A DNA stretch of 64,000 nt from Phycisphaerae bacterium (GTDB taxonomy: Bacteria; Planctomycetota; Phycisphaerae; UBA1845): assembly GCA_029260015.1 (NCBI GenBank), contig JAJDEB010000014.1:45876-109875 (forward strand), written 5' to 3'. Positions 54,198 to 63,659 of the stretch are shown here, one piece after another (position 1 is the first letter of the stretch; every line of letters begins with the position of its first letter). The position numbers and the translations under genes were made by a program. Below the pieces are notes generated by a model that saw only the letters and a program-made list of their open reading frames with translations, was not told where the DNA came from and ran no database searches.

Positions 54198-56678
54198 GTG
54201 ATGGCCGTTTCGAAAAACAAATATCCCAAGAACCAGTGTTTCTGCGCAAAACGGTTGGCAGTCGGACTCATTGCGACGTGCATCGCCGTCAGTTCATCGT
54301 TCAACACTGCGATGGCAGGCGAGAATCACGACTGGGCTGGTTTTCGCGGATCGACCGGCGATGGCACCTTCATCGGCAAAACCAAATTGACAGAATCCGA
54401 TCGTTGCGGTTTGAAGATCGCATGGAACAAAAAGATCGCAAGTGGGTATTCCGGGATCGCTGTCGCAGGTGGATACGCGGTGACGATGTTCTCTGATGGT
54501 AAGAACGATGTGGTGGCGGCATTCGACACGAAGTCCGGTAAGGAAGCGTGGCGATACGATCTTGCGGAATACTACAAAGGTCACGACGGATCGCATGATG
54601 GCCCGATCTCCACTCCGCTGATCGCTGACGGCAAAGTGTTCGCGCTCGACGCACGCGGTCGGTTTGCAGCGATCGATCTCAAAACCGGCAAAGAAGTCTG
54701 GAAGACCCACTTGGTTGAAGATCACGCATGCGCCAAACCACACTATGGTTTCGGTACGTCACCGATCTTCCTCGACGGCGTCGTCGTTGTTCAAATGAAT
54801 TCCGAAAAAGCAGCGGTTTCAGGATTCGATCCCAAAACAGGCAAATTGCTTTGGAGCAGCGGTGCCGATGGCACCAATTATCAGTCGCCCATTCAATACG
54901 CCTGGAACGGAGCGACTCGAATTCTTGCGGCTTGCAACAAATCCCTCTTCGCCATCGACGCCTCAAATGGAGATATCATCTGGGAACAGGAACACGCTGG
55001 CGAAGGCGCTCGCGGTTTAATGAGCCTGACAGCCGTCCCTGCCGGTGCGGATCGATTATTCCTCGCATACAAGGACGATTCGTCATCATTGCTGCAGTTA
55101 ATCCGTGAAGAACAGGGCGTGTCGTCCAATCATGTCTGGGAAGACAAGAGCATTCGCAACAGTTACAACGTTCCGGTTTACCTCGACGGACACGTCTATG
55201 CATTCAGCAGTCGCTTCCTCACTTGTGTCGATGTCGAAACCGGTAAACCGAAATGGAAAGCTCGAAAACCCGGCGATGGCTTTTTGATTCTAGTGGATGG
55301 TCATCTGGTGATTATCACCAAAGAAGGCAGTCTGCACATCGTCAAAGCCACGCCTGAGAAGTACGAAGAAATCGCCCGTGTGGACGTCTTTGACGATCTC
55401 GCGTGGTGTCATCCCAGCTATTCCGACGGTGCAATTTATGTGCGCAGCCTCGACGCCATTGCGCGGATAGACATCGTCCCCAACGCGCCGACCGAACCCG
55501 GATCAGACATGAAGACCGCATCCAAAGATGCCATCAGCAAATCGAAGTTTCATGCCTTCCTCGCGGAAGTCAATTCGGCTGACGACAAGCAAGCCGTCGT
55601 CAATAAGTTCGTCGCGACACAGAAGGAATTCCCGATCGTCGAAGAATCCGGATGGGTTCACTTCATCTATAAGGGCGAAGGGACAGACCTCGCTGTCGCG
55701 GGCGATATGTTTGGTGCCCGGCAGGAACAACCGATGAAGCGCCTCGCCGATACCGACATCTTCTATTACTCCATGCCGCTCGAACCTGACGCCCGGCTGA
55801 ACTACATCTTCATGCGTGACTTTGAGGAGACGCTCGACCCGCGCAACGAACGCAAGACGTACTCCATGATGCTAACCAAAGACATGGAGATGTCGTTTAG
55901 CGGCGAGCCGTTTGAAATGTCGTGGTTCTCCATGCCCAAGTGGAAAGCGCCCGCCCACCTTGCCGAAACCGAGGTGGCGCACAAGGGACGCGTCGATACC
56001 AATGGCTTCGATAGCGAAATACTCGGAACCAAAGTGGCGTATGACGTCTATGTGCCTTATGAACACGACACCAGCGAAACGCGTTATCCGGTTGCATACG
56101 TTCACTCCGGCCAAGCCGCCGAGGACCACGGGAAAATGGCCCAATCGCTCGATCGCCTATGCGGTTCCAGCATCCGTCCGACGATCGTCGTATTCATCAA
56201 GTACACGCATCGCGGACCTGTGGAACCATACGCGGATATGCTGGCCAAAGAACTCATTCCAATGGTTGATGAAACGTATCGTACTGAAAAGTCTCCCGAA
56301 GGGCGGGCCAGTGTCGGCATCGGTTTCGCTGGCGTCACCGCATTCGTTTGGGCGTTGAAGAGTCCCGAAGTTGTCGGCAAGATCGGCACGCAATCACCGT
56401 TTATCTTTGATTTTGCCAAGGGAACGCTCGACAAGCTTGTCGAAGATCACGATTCGCTGCCGCCGACGATTTACATGGAATGGGGCAAGTATGACTTCCG
56501 CAATCCGCACGAAGCCTGGGACATCGGCGAGACGGCGGCTGAGTTCGCAAGCACGCTTCAAAAGAAGGGCTTCAAAATTCAAGGCGGTGAAGTCCACGAC
56601 GGGACCGGCTGGTCGAGTTGGATGAACCGCTACGACGCCATGTTCAGCGCGCTCTTCCCCAAGGGCACGGCAAGTTAG
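54198..56678 (+). CDS. secreted PQQ-like propeller fused to a nucleophile-less esterase domain
   Basis: 826 residues. After an N-terminal signal-like stretch (LAVGLIATCIAVSSSFNTAM then AG) comes a PQQ-type beta-propeller to about residue 420, with repeated VVAAFDTKSGKEAWRYD, AAIDLKTGKEVWKT, GFDPKTGKLLWSSG and SNGDIIWEQ. A linker of about 60 residues follows, then an enterochelin-esterase-like region: an Ig-like CBM48-type part (GWVHFIYKGEGTDLAVAG) and an alpha/beta hydrolase (VAYDVYVPYEH, VVFIKYT). The nucleophile elbow reads RASVGIGFAG (703-712): Gly709 stands where serine is expected, and the His/Trp end is GEVHDGTGWSSW. It is probably a binding or structural protein. A strong terminator lies after the stop. 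Confidence 0.8.
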   Translation: MMAVSKNKYPKNQCFCAKRLAVGLIATCIAVSSSFNTAMAGENHDWAGFRGSTGDGTFIGKTKLTESDRCGLKIAWNKKIASGYSGIAVAGGYAVTMFSDGKNDVVAAFDTKSGKEAWRYDLAEYYKGHDGSHDGPISTPLIADGKVFALDARGRFAAIDLKTGKEVWKTHLVEDHACAKPHYGFGTSPIFLDGVVVVQMNSEKAAVSGFDPKTGKLLWSSGADGTNYQSPIQYAWNGATRILAACNKSLFAIDASNGDIIWEQEHAGEGARGLMSLTAVPAGADRLFLAYKDDSSSLLQLIREEQGVSSNHVWEDKSIRNSYNVPVYLDGHVYAFSSRFLTCVDVETGKPKWKARKPGDGFLILVDGHLVIITKEGSLHIVKATPEKYEEIARVDVFDDLAWCHPSYSDGAIYVRSLDAIARIDIVPNAPTEPGSDMKTASKDAISKSKFHAFLAEVNSADDKQAVVNKFVATQKEFPIVEESGWVHFIYKGEGTDLAVAGDMFGARQEQPMKRLADTDIFYYSMPLEPDARLNYIFMRDFEETLDPRNERKTYSMMLTKDMEMSFSGEPFEMSWFSMPKWKAPAHLAETEVAHKGRVDTNGFDSEILGTKVAYDVYVPYEHDTSETRYPVAYVHSGQAAEDHGKMAQSLDRLCGSSIRPTIVVFIKYTHRGPVEPYADMLAKELIPMVDETYRTEKSPEGRASVGIGFAGVTAFVWALKSPEVVGKIGTQSPFIFDFAKGTLDKLVEDHDSLPPTIYMEWGKYDFRNPHEAWDIGETAAEFASTLQKKGFKIQGGEVHDGTGWSSWMNRYDAMFSALFPKGTAS

Positions 56679-56710
56679 AAGCTGTTGCAACTCAATCAAT
56701 TCGCTAATTC

Positions 56711-56749
56711 AAGTGTTCGCATCAGTACGATGCGAACACTTCTATTTTT
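56711..56749 (+). terminator. strong terminator overlapping a convergent gene end
   Basis: A perfect 13-base stem (AAGTGTTCGCATC/GATGCGAACACTT) with loop AGTAC is followed by CTATTTTTA. It ends the plus-strand propeller gene. The hairpin covers the last codons and stop of the minus-strand gene at 56722-57126, so it is coding on one strand and a terminator on the other. The minus strand has no T-tract at its side. Confidence 0.85.
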
Positions 56750-57126
56750 ACGATGTGGTTGTCGGCATCGAGTTGATAGGTGCAGACTTGCGGACTGATG
56801 TTGCGGGTGTATGCGGCGACGAACTTGACCGACTCGGGTGTATGAACGAGTCGCCTTCCCCACTGCCATGTTCCATCCACCGTGTCGATTTTGTCAGGTT
56901 CGCCAAACTCGGCGACGACAGCCGACAAATCCGTGCCCAGTTCAAAGTCGCGCATTGCAGCTACGATTCGATTGGTCTTTAGTGTTCCATAGACGAACAA
57001 ACAGAACAACGTCACGAACACCGCGATCGTCAGCACGATGACCGATCGCATCACGATCAAACGCGTTCGATTGGATTTGAGCGAGGTATCGATCGCTCCC
57101 GACTGTTTGGCCACATCCATAATCAT
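56722..57126 (-). CDS. small single-pass membrane protein, unknown
   Basis: 134 residues. One membrane helix lies near the N-terminus (VIVLTIAVFVTLFCLFVYG, about 29-47) and the rest is outside the membrane, with FELGTDLSAVVAEFGEPDKI and WQWGRRLVHTPESVKFVAAY near the end. The ELGxxxxxVxxxFGxPD pattern is like small outer-membrane-assembly modules (BamE/SmpA type), but I cannot confirm that. A second Met two codons in is the alternative start. It converges with the propeller gene and follows tyrA by 32 bases on the same strand. Confidence 0.6.
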   Translation of the reverse strand: MIMDVAKQSGAIDTSLKSNRTRLIVMRSVIVLTIAVFVTLFCLFVYGTLKTNRIVAAMRDFELGTDLSAVVAEFGEPDKIDTVDGTWQWGRRLVHTPESVKFVAAYTRNISPQVCTYQLDADNHIVKIEVFASY

Positions 57127-57158
57127 GCCAGTTCCAAAGTTAAATTCGTTCCACGGTA

Positions 57159-58322
57159 TTACGTTCGTTCCACGATGCGATCGATCAGGAAATCAGACTG
57201 GGCCATCGCCCGTTCGGTGAACTCACCAAAATACGCCCGCACTTCGTCGAACGTTTTCTTGAAGGCGTCACGATCTTCCTCGATTGCGATCTTGCGAAGT
57301 TCATTGGCCGCTTCGATGTACGCCTGCGTCACTGCCGGGGTTTCCGGGTTGGCCATCTGTATGGAACCGTACAACCGCGGCGATTGCGCAAAGTGCCGCG
57401 CCGTCATGAACATTTCCATCAGGTAAATCGGCGACGTAAACAAGAGCGTTTCATCAATCGGCACGCCCAACCGCGCCATCGTCTTGCCCATGACCTCAGT
57501 CGAAAAATGCGTGAGAACCTGCACGATCGCCATCGCTTTATCATGACGCTCTGCCGTCGTTTCCAAAAGTTCCAGACCGCGGGCCTCAAACATCGTCTTA
57601 AGCCAGACCAGCCAGTCATCCCCGCGCCCCGGCGTGATGACCAATCGCTGCCCCTGAAGTGAGTGCACACTCGGGCCAAACAGCGGATGGGTCCCGATGA
57701 CGCTTCCCCGACAACTCTCAAGCATGACGCTAAGCGGTTCGGACTTCACCGAGCACACGTCGATCAGCAGGCTGTCCTGCTTGACGAGCGGACCCAATTC
57801 CCGAATCACGTCTGGCGTTGCTTCGATCGGCACGCTGATCACCACGACATCCGCGACCGACGCCGCTTCTTTCGACGACAACTGCGTATCGACGTCAGCG
57901 ATCATCACTGCATGTCCAAGGTCGCCGAAGAGATTCGCGAGGCACTTTCCCATCCCGCCCTTGCCGCCGATGATGGCCACGGTGCGCGGTTCGATGTCAA
58001 CGGGTATTTCCGCCTTGAGCGCAGCTTGTCGATCGCGACTGGCCCACAGGATCAATCGAAACATGCTCTCGATCATCTCGGGAGACAGTCCCAACGGAGT
58101 CGCACGATCGCGCCGATCCGTCAGCAATTCACGCTCGCGCGCAAGGTCGCGAATACGGCGACGGTGATGCCGCTTGAAATCGGCGATTTCACCAACTAAG
58201 GCGTTGCGCTTGGCGAGGAGTTGCAAGAGATCGTGATCGATCGAATCAATGATCGCCCGCAGGACCGATAGCGGCCGAGACTGCGCTTCGCCGGAATTAG
58301 GTTGTTCGGGATCTTGCCCCAT
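57159..58322 (-). CDS. tyrA: bifunctional chorismate mutase/prephenate dehydrogenase
   Basis: 387 residues from the ATG at 58322; a longer frame to 58394 would overlap the next gene. Residues about 15-100 are an AroQ-type chorismate mutase (LRAIIDSIDHDLLQLLAKRN, ALVGEIADFKRHH, ARERELLTDRR). The rest is the NAD-dependent prephenate dehydrogenase: VAIIGGKGGMGKCLANLFGD, ADVVVISVPIEATPDVI, GSVIGTHPLFGPSVHSLQGQ with the catalytic His, and the C-terminal helical domain. This T-protein makes 4-hydroxyphenylpyruvate for tyrosine and is best known from gammaproteobacteria. It lies 16 bases after the membrane-protein gene at 58339 on the same strand. Confidence 0.93.
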   Translation of the reverse strand: MGQDPEQPNSGEAQSRPLSVLRAIIDSIDHDLLQLLAKRNALVGEIADFKRHHRRRIRDLARERELLTDRRDRATPLGLSPEMIESMFRLILWASRDRQAALKAEIPVDIEPRTVAIIGGKGGMGKCLANLFGDLGHAVMIADVDTQLSSKEAASVADVVVISVPIEATPDVIRELGPLVKQDSLLIDVCSVKSEPLSVMLESCRGSVIGTHPLFGPSVHSLQGQRLVITPGRGDDWLVWLKTMFEARGLELLETTAERHDKAMAIVQVLTHFSTEVMGKTMARLGVPIDETLLFTSPIYLMEMFMTARHFAQSPRLYGSIQMANPETPAVTQAYIEAANELRKIAIEEDRDAFKKTFDEVRAYFGEFTERAMAQSDFLIDRIVERT

Positions 58323-58338
58323 GACGCTCTCGTTAAAG

Positions 58339-59184
58339 TCAGGTGAACCGGACGGCCAGCAACAGCAACCAACCGTATGCGGATTGTACCGCAAAAATCT
58401 TCGTGTAGAGCGCCGCGTTGACAGCCTCTGCAGGCATTTGGCCCCAACGCACCGCCACCCAGATGGCGGCCATGCTTAGAAGAGCGGACGTAATCACGCC
58501 CAAGGCAGCCAGCAGATGCACACCCCGACCGTGTCGATTGAGCATGAATCCAATCGAGCCAAAGGCGGCTACGCCCAGCCCGACGCTCCAAGGTTTGACC
58601 CACTCGGGCAGCAGCGTTTCATACCATGAATACTTCTTCCAGACGTACCAGCCAATCGCAGCGCACGCGATGATGCTCACCGGCAGTAAGAGCATGCCGA
58701 TTTTTCGCAGCCCACCCTTTGAACTCAGACCTGCGAATCCGGCGATCGTCAGGCCAAAGCCCGCCAGCGATGAGACGATCAACCAACCATATGCAGTCGC
58801 TGCGAGGACGACCTGCGCATCTCGGGCTTCCTTAACGCGTTGATTGGCGAGTTCCTTTTTCTCTGCACGGGCGCGACGCATTTCGGATCGACGCTCCGTT
58901 CGCTCTTCTGGTGTCTCGTCTTTTCTGTTCTTGGTACCGGTACTCGGTATGCTTGAGACAGGATCGGATTTATTAAGGTTCATCATCCCGCTGGCGATGT
59001 GCAGTTCGCCAAACATCAGCGTCTTCTGTGTCCAACGATACATCGGCCCCCATGTGATAAACAACCACGCAAATGACGCGAGCACTGTCAGCACCGCGAC
59101 CGTACGAAGTCCGCCTGAGGGTTTGACGTCGTCATCCCCTCCAACGTAGATCGTGTTGATTACGAATTGCTGGCTCGTATCCAT
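58339..59184 (-). CDS. membrane protein with soluble loop, unknown
   Basis: 281 residues from the ATG at 59184, which has GGGA six bases upstream; a TTG at 59196 is the alternative. About six membrane helices: one near residue 33 (LRTVAVLTVLASFAWLFITWG), then a basic and acidic cytoplasmic stretch (about 75-120, KDETPEERTERRSEMRRARAE cut short here), then five more (ATAYGWLIVSSLAGFGLTIA, IGMLLLPVSIIACAAIGWYV and following). No motif points to a function. tyrA follows it by 16 bases, so they may share a transcript. Confidence 0.65.
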   Translation of the reverse strand: MDTSQQFVINTIYVGGDDDVKPSGGLRTVAVLTVLASFAWLFITWGPMYRWTQKTLMFGELHIASGMMNLNKSDPVSSIPSTGTKNRKDETPEERTERRSEMRRARAEKKELANQRVKEARDAQVVLAATAYGWLIVSSLAGFGLTIAGFAGLSSKGGLRKIGMLLLPVSIIACAAIGWYVWKKYSWYETLLPEWVKPWSVGLGVAAFGSIGFMLNRHGRGVHLLAALGVITSALLSMAAIWVAVRWGQMPAEAVNAALYTKIFAVQSAYGWLLLLAVRFT

Positions 59185-59505
59185 CCGTGTTCCCAAACGC
59201 CATCTAAGAATCGATCGGCCCAGTTCGCCGATTCAGTCGGCGCGCTTCCAGTCATAAGATCGACCGTCCTGCCAATCGATCCAAGCCCAAACCTTATAGA
59301 CTTGAATCAGTATTTCAAACGGTGCGGCATCACATTGGGCGACAACACTGATATCGGGGGTTCTTCTCGACTGGATTCTGGGCGCGGCGACACTGGAACA
59401 TGTCGCCCCGCCGATAGCGCATACGAATGAGTTGGCATATGGTTGCGAAGTGTTCGTATTTTAGGCTGCGAGGGGTAAATCGAAGGCGATCGCCTGCAGT
59501 TAAGA
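59185..59505. other. intergenic region, nothing recognised
   Basis: 321 bases between two minus-strand genes. No supported frame, repeat or terminator-like hairpin with a T-tract was found. Confidence 0.4.
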
Positions 59506-60963
59506 CTATTTTCGTACAGTGATTTTCTTACCGGTGCGCAGTTCCAGCGTGAACTGTTTTCCGAATTCCGATTCAAACATTTTCAATTCGCGGAACGACT
59601 GAACGCGCTTACCGTCGATGCGATCGATCATGTCGCCATTGCGAAGACCGCGGCGATGCAATTTTGAACCGCGCGTGCATTCGAGTACGTAGATTCCGGC
59701 ATCACTCTGAGAAAGGCCCTTCGCCTGGATAAACGAATGCGTCGGCTCGACGAGCGTTGCACCATACCAATCGATTTGCGGGAGGCCATCGCCTTCGGAC
59801 CAGACGCCATGCGAGCGTCGGGCAAGAACCGTTTCAACACGCTCAGCCAACTGAACCTTGGCGATCTTGTGTTGCTGATTGCGGATGTAAGCGACATCGA
59901 TCTCGCGGCCGATGGGCGTCTCGCCAACCAATCGAATCAGATGGTCGGAATCGAGAACGATTTGACCGTCAAACTCCGTCACCACATCGCCAACTTGCAG
60001 ACCCGCGCGGGCAGCCGGGCTGGCGGATGCGTCACCGGTAAGGTCTTTGATGAGCGCACCGCGACCGGTAAGGACGCTGCGGTTGCGTACGTCGTTCACG
60101 TCTGGGTCGGTAATGGTCACGCCAAGGTATCCGTAGCGCACCACCTGTCCGTCGGCCAACTGCGAAATAATCCGCCGCGTGCGCGCTGAAATCGGAATCG
60201 CAAAACCGAGCCCCTCATCGACACCCGACCCCGACACCATCGCAGTGTTCACGCCTACAACGCGGCCATTCAAATCAAACAAAGGACCACCGCTGTTTCC
60301 GGGATTGATGCTGGCATCCGTCTGAATGAGGTTGCCATAATATCGGTCATTGTTCGCCGACGAAATCAAACCAGTCAACGATCGGCCAATCGTCCCCACC
60401 GTGCCAAACGACACCGACGTATTGCCGTCATCGTTGGCCAGTCCGAACGGATTGCCCATCGTAAAGACCCACTGCCCGCGCCGCACATCCGCAAGATCGC
60501 TGAGCGGAGCGACACGAAGATTCTGGGCGTCGATTTTCAGAACGGCTAAATCGGCGCGCGGATCGAATTGAATTACCCGCGCGTCATAACCACGGCGCGA
60601 CCCATCGGAAACGACGACGGTGATTTCGTCTGCCCCTTCGACGACATGGTGGTTTGTAATGATAAATCCATTGGAGCGATAGACCAGACCAGAGCCCTGG
60701 CTATGCGGGACCATCCGCTCGCCACCGCTTCGCATTTCAAACAATCGCCGCGTACTGATGCTGACCACCGAAGGCCGCACATTTTCGGCGACTCGTTCGA
60801 ACGTCCGCTCTAGTTTTTGCATATCGGGTATGCTGTAGAGGTCGTCAGCATTTGCGATGGCGGCTGGTATGAACAACCCACAAACTATCGCAAGTTTGAC
60901 GAACGGATTAATGCTGAATCGGCGAGTGAAACATGACGTGCATGCTGAAATGATCTGTTGCAT
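59506..60963 (-). CDS. HtrA/DegP-type periplasmic serine protease with two PDZ domains
   Basis: 485 residues. A hydrophobic signal (FVKLAIVCGLFIPAAIANA, about 21-39) is followed by a trypsin-like protease with the full triad: His106 in ITNHHVV, Asp138 in DPRADLAVL and Ser224 in PGNSGGPL. PDZ 1 lies at about 285-375 (GYLGVTITDPD, AARAGLQVGDVVTEFDGQ) and PDZ 2 at about 395-480 (GLRNGDMIDRIDGKRVQS). It degrades or chaperones misfolded envelope proteins. A divergent promoter region of 187 bases separates it from mutS2. Confidence 0.93.
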   Translation of the reverse strand: MQQIISACTSCFTRRFSINPFVKLAIVCGLFIPAAIANADDLYSIPDMQKLERTFERVAENVRPSVVSISTRRLFEMRSGGERMVPHSQGSGLVYRSNGFIITNHHVVEGADEITVVVSDGSRRGYDARVIQFDPRADLAVLKIDAQNLRVAPLSDLADVRRGQWVFTMGNPFGLANDDGNTSVSFGTVGTIGRSLTGLISSANNDRYYGNLIQTDASINPGNSGGPLFDLNGRVVGVNTAMVSGSGVDEGLGFAIPISARTRRIISQLADGQVVRYGYLGVTITDPDVNDVRNRSVLTGRGALIKDLTGDASASPAARAGLQVGDVVTEFDGQIVLDSDHLIRLVGETPIGREIDVAYIRNQQHKIAKVQLAERVETVLARRSHGVWSEGDGLPQIDWYGATLVEPTHSFIQAKGLSQSDAGIYVLECTRGSKLHRRGLRNGDMIDRIDGKRVQSFRELKMFESEFGKQFTLELRTGKKITVRK

Positions 60964-61150
60964 GGGCGAACCTCTCTGGCATCGCGTGCGTGACTATCCA
61001 ATGGTCCTGTTATTTGTATTATAACTGCCCGTCGCGCCCAGTCTCGAAAAAACCGGGACGTCGGCGAATTCAAAAATGGCGGTTTAGGTCAACGCGGTTG
61101 TTGAATGGGAAAAATAGGAATCTCTGGCATTGTAACGTTGCGGTTTTGAA

Positions 61151-63064
61151 GTGGACCAACACACACTCGACAAGTTGAAATTCGATCACGTCCGAGAATC
61201 ACTTGCGGACTGCTGCGCCTGCACGCTTGGGAAGAATCTAGCGCGCAAACTCACACCCAGCAAACAGGGGGACGCTATCACGCGCTGGTTCGATCAAGTG
61301 CGCCAGATGCAGGATGCGTTTGAAACGCGAGGTGCGATACCTTTGGGGGGTGTCCACGATATTCGGCCCGCGCTGGCTGCTTCGGGTACGCCGGCTGGCC
61401 TCGATGCGGGCGAACTTCATGAAGTTGGCGAAACGCTGAAGGCGACTTCGGCGATCACGCGGTGGCTTGAATCGATTGGCGACGCGTACCCGCTCATCTC
61501 AAAAACCGGTGAGCGCGTGGGCGATTTCAGTCCACTCGCAGAACAGATCGATCGTACGATCGACGAACGCGGCCAAGTGCGCGACGATGCGAGTAAGCGT
61601 CTGCTCGAACAACGCCGGTCCATCGAAACGTTGCGGTCGGAAATCGGACAGATCTATGCGCGGATGTTGCGCAATCCCGATGTCACCCGCATTCTGCAAT
61701 TCCCCAACACCACGCAGCGCGGCGAACGAACCGTTTTGCCGCTAAAGACCGAATACCGCAGCCAGCTTCGCGGAATCGTCCACACCAGCAGCGACACCGG
61801 TTCGACGCTTTTCATCGAACCGACCGAAGTCGTGCAGACGAACAATCAAATCGTCCGGCTCATCGATGAGGAGCACAAGGAAGTCATCCGCATCCTGTCG
61901 CAGCTTTCGTTTGTGGTGCATCAGAACGAACCGGCGATCCGCGCCACCATCGAAGCGTTGGCAATCCTCGATCTCATCAGCGGCAAGGTTCGATACGCCA
62001 AGCAGCGCGAATGCGTTTGCCCGATCATTGCGAAAGATCAAAAGCTCCTGCTATATCAGGCTCGGCATCCGTTGCTCGTTGACCTATTCCATCAGCAAGG
62101 CCGCCCCACTACTGACGTGGTTCCCATCGACGCCCGTCTTGGCGACGATTTTGATATTCTCGTCATCACTGGCCCGAACACCGGCGGGAAGACCGTCACC
62201 CTCAAGACGATCGGCCTCATCGCGATCATGGCCCAGTGCGGAATCCCGATTCCGGCTGGCAAGGGTTCGAGCGTGCCGGTGTATCGACAGATTCATATCG
62301 ACGTGGGCGACGAGCAGAGCATCGAGCAATCGCTCAGCACGTTCAGCTCTCACCTGTCGAACATGCTACGGATGCTCAATCAGATCAACGCCCAGTCGCT
62401 GGTGCTGCTCGACGAACTCGGCGCAGGCACCGACCCCGATGAGGGGGCCGCGATCGGCCAGGCGATCATCGACGAACTGTGCCGAATCAAGTGTCACGCC
62501 GTACTCAACACGCACCTGTCCGCACTAAAAGCCGTAGCGTTTTCATCCAACCGCGTTGATAACGCGTCAGTAGAATTCGACGTGCAAACATTAAAGCCAA
62601 CCTACCGCCTGCGCATCGGCGAACCAGGCAACAGCAACGCCATGATCATCGCCTCGCGCCTGGGCATGTCGAAGCGACTCGTCAAGAAAGCCAAGTCCTA
62701 CCTCAGTGGCCGCCACCGCGCGTTCAAGAAAGCCATCGAAGCCACGGTAGATTCCCGCCGCCAAGCCGAACGCGCCCGCATCGAAGCCAACAAAACCATG
62801 CTCGACGCCGAACAACAACGCATCCACTACCAAAACCAAGCCAAACAAATGGAAGAAGCCCGCCAAGTCAAAGACGAATGGCACAAGTGGCTGGGCACAC
62901 TACGCTCCGGCGACACCATCTACGTCAAGAAATTCGAACGCTCAGCCACTCTGGTCCGCCTGCAACTTCAAAAACAAACCGCAGTAATAGCAGCCGGCCA
63001 AGTAGAAATGGAAGTGCCGCTATCCGATCTACTTCAACCGGATCGGGCTAGTCGTTCCAACTAA
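61151..63064 (+). CDS. mutS2: MutS2-type ATPase lacking the Smr nuclease domain
   Basis: 637 residues against roughly 780 for MutS2. The N-terminal lever/clamp begins LKFDHVRESLADCCACTLGK and includes the MutS2-typical RGERTVLPLKTEYRSQLRGI and IVHTSSDTGSTLFIEPTEVV. The ATPase has Walker A GPNTGGKTVTLKT, Walker B VLLDELGAGTDPDEG and the switch His in NTHLS. A long coiled coil (about 505-580) and a KOW-like beta segment (LRSGDTIYVKKFERSATL) follow, then the stop, where other MutS2 proteins have the C-terminal Smr domain. The start is GTG at 61151 with no clear ribosome site. MutS2 acts in suppression of recombination or ribosome rescue. Confidence 0.92.
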   Translation: MDQHTLDKLKFDHVRESLADCCACTLGKNLARKLTPSKQGDAITRWFDQVRQMQDAFETRGAIPLGGVHDIRPALAASGTPAGLDAGELHEVGETLKATSAITRWLESIGDAYPLISKTGERVGDFSPLAEQIDRTIDERGQVRDDASKRLLEQRRSIETLRSEIGQIYARMLRNPDVTRILQFPNTTQRGERTVLPLKTEYRSQLRGIVHTSSDTGSTLFIEPTEVVQTNNQIVRLIDEEHKEVIRILSQLSFVVHQNEPAIRATIEALAILDLISGKVRYAKQRECVCPIIAKDQKLLLYQARHPLLVDLFHQQGRPTTDVVPIDARLGDDFDILVITGPNTGGKTVTLKTIGLIAIMAQCGIPIPAGKGSSVPVYRQIHIDVGDEQSIEQSLSTFSSHLSNMLRMLNQINAQSLVLLDELGAGTDPDEGAAIGQAIIDELCRIKCHAVLNTHLSALKAVAFSSNRVDNASVEFDVQTLKPTYRLRIGEPGNSNAMIIASRLGMSKRLVKKAKSYLSGRHRAFKKAIEATVDSRRQAERARIEANKTMLDAEQQRIHYQNQAKQMEEARQVKDEWHKWLGTLRSGDTIYVKKFERSATLVRLQLQKQTAVIAAGQVEMEVPLSDLLQPDRASRSN

Positions 63065-63067
63065 GAG

Positions 63068-63625
63068 TTGAATAACACTGCGGGGCCAATGATGGCGCAT
63101 TTCATCAATACGCGAACTTGCCCGACGTTTGTCGTCTCATATGTTCGCTCAAATCTGAAGTCAGACGAGCTGGCCTACAAGCATAAACCAAGAGTTTTTT
63201 TTGATTTCCTTGGAAGGCCGCGCAAGGACAGATACGATGGTATTTATGAAGTCAGATGGCTTTCGCGATTTGTGGAAAAAACTTTGACATGCACAGGTAC
63301 GCTCCTTGGCCGTTGGATAGTTGGACCAACATCTGTCAAGCCCATGAATACGGACTTCGCGAGAGGCGAAGTATTGGATGTAAATAACGATGCTATAATT
63401 GTTAATTATTGGTATCCGGTAATTGTCGAGTTTGCGATCGACGAACGCAAATTGAATTGTAACCTCAGTAGAATTGGGCATGCTGGCGATGTTTCGTGTT
63501 ACATGTATGAACTCCCCTACGGCATGGAAACTAAAAGGCTTGGCCAACCAGTTGGACCTTTGGCCAAACGCAAGGTCTTCAGGTGGCCTGGATACGAATG
63601 CCCCCCCATCGGGTGGACTCGCTAG
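63068..63625 (+). CDS. unknown protein, AT-richer than neighbours
   Basis: 185 residues from a TTG at 63068; ATGs at 63089 or 63092 are the alternatives. Features visible: DELAYKHKPRVFFDFLGRPR, IYEVRWLSRFVEKTL, and CNLSRIGHAGDVSCYMYELP, with no signal peptide or membrane helix. No family is recognised. Codon use and A/T-rich stretches (a run of nine T near 63196) differ from the rest of the window, so it may have been acquired. It starts three bases after the mutS2 stop. Confidence 0.45.
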   Translation: MNNTAGPMMAHFINTRTCPTFVVSYVRSNLKSDELAYKHKPRVFFDFLGRPRKDRYDGIYEVRWLSRFVEKTLTCTGTLLGRWIVGPTSVKPMNTDFARGEVLDVNNDAIIVNYWYPVIVEFAIDERKLNCNLSRIGHAGDVSCYMYELPYGMETKRLGQPVGPLAKRKVFRWPGYECPPIGWTR

Positions 63626-63659
63626 TTGCGTATGTCGCTTTTCAGAATAATACTCATCG

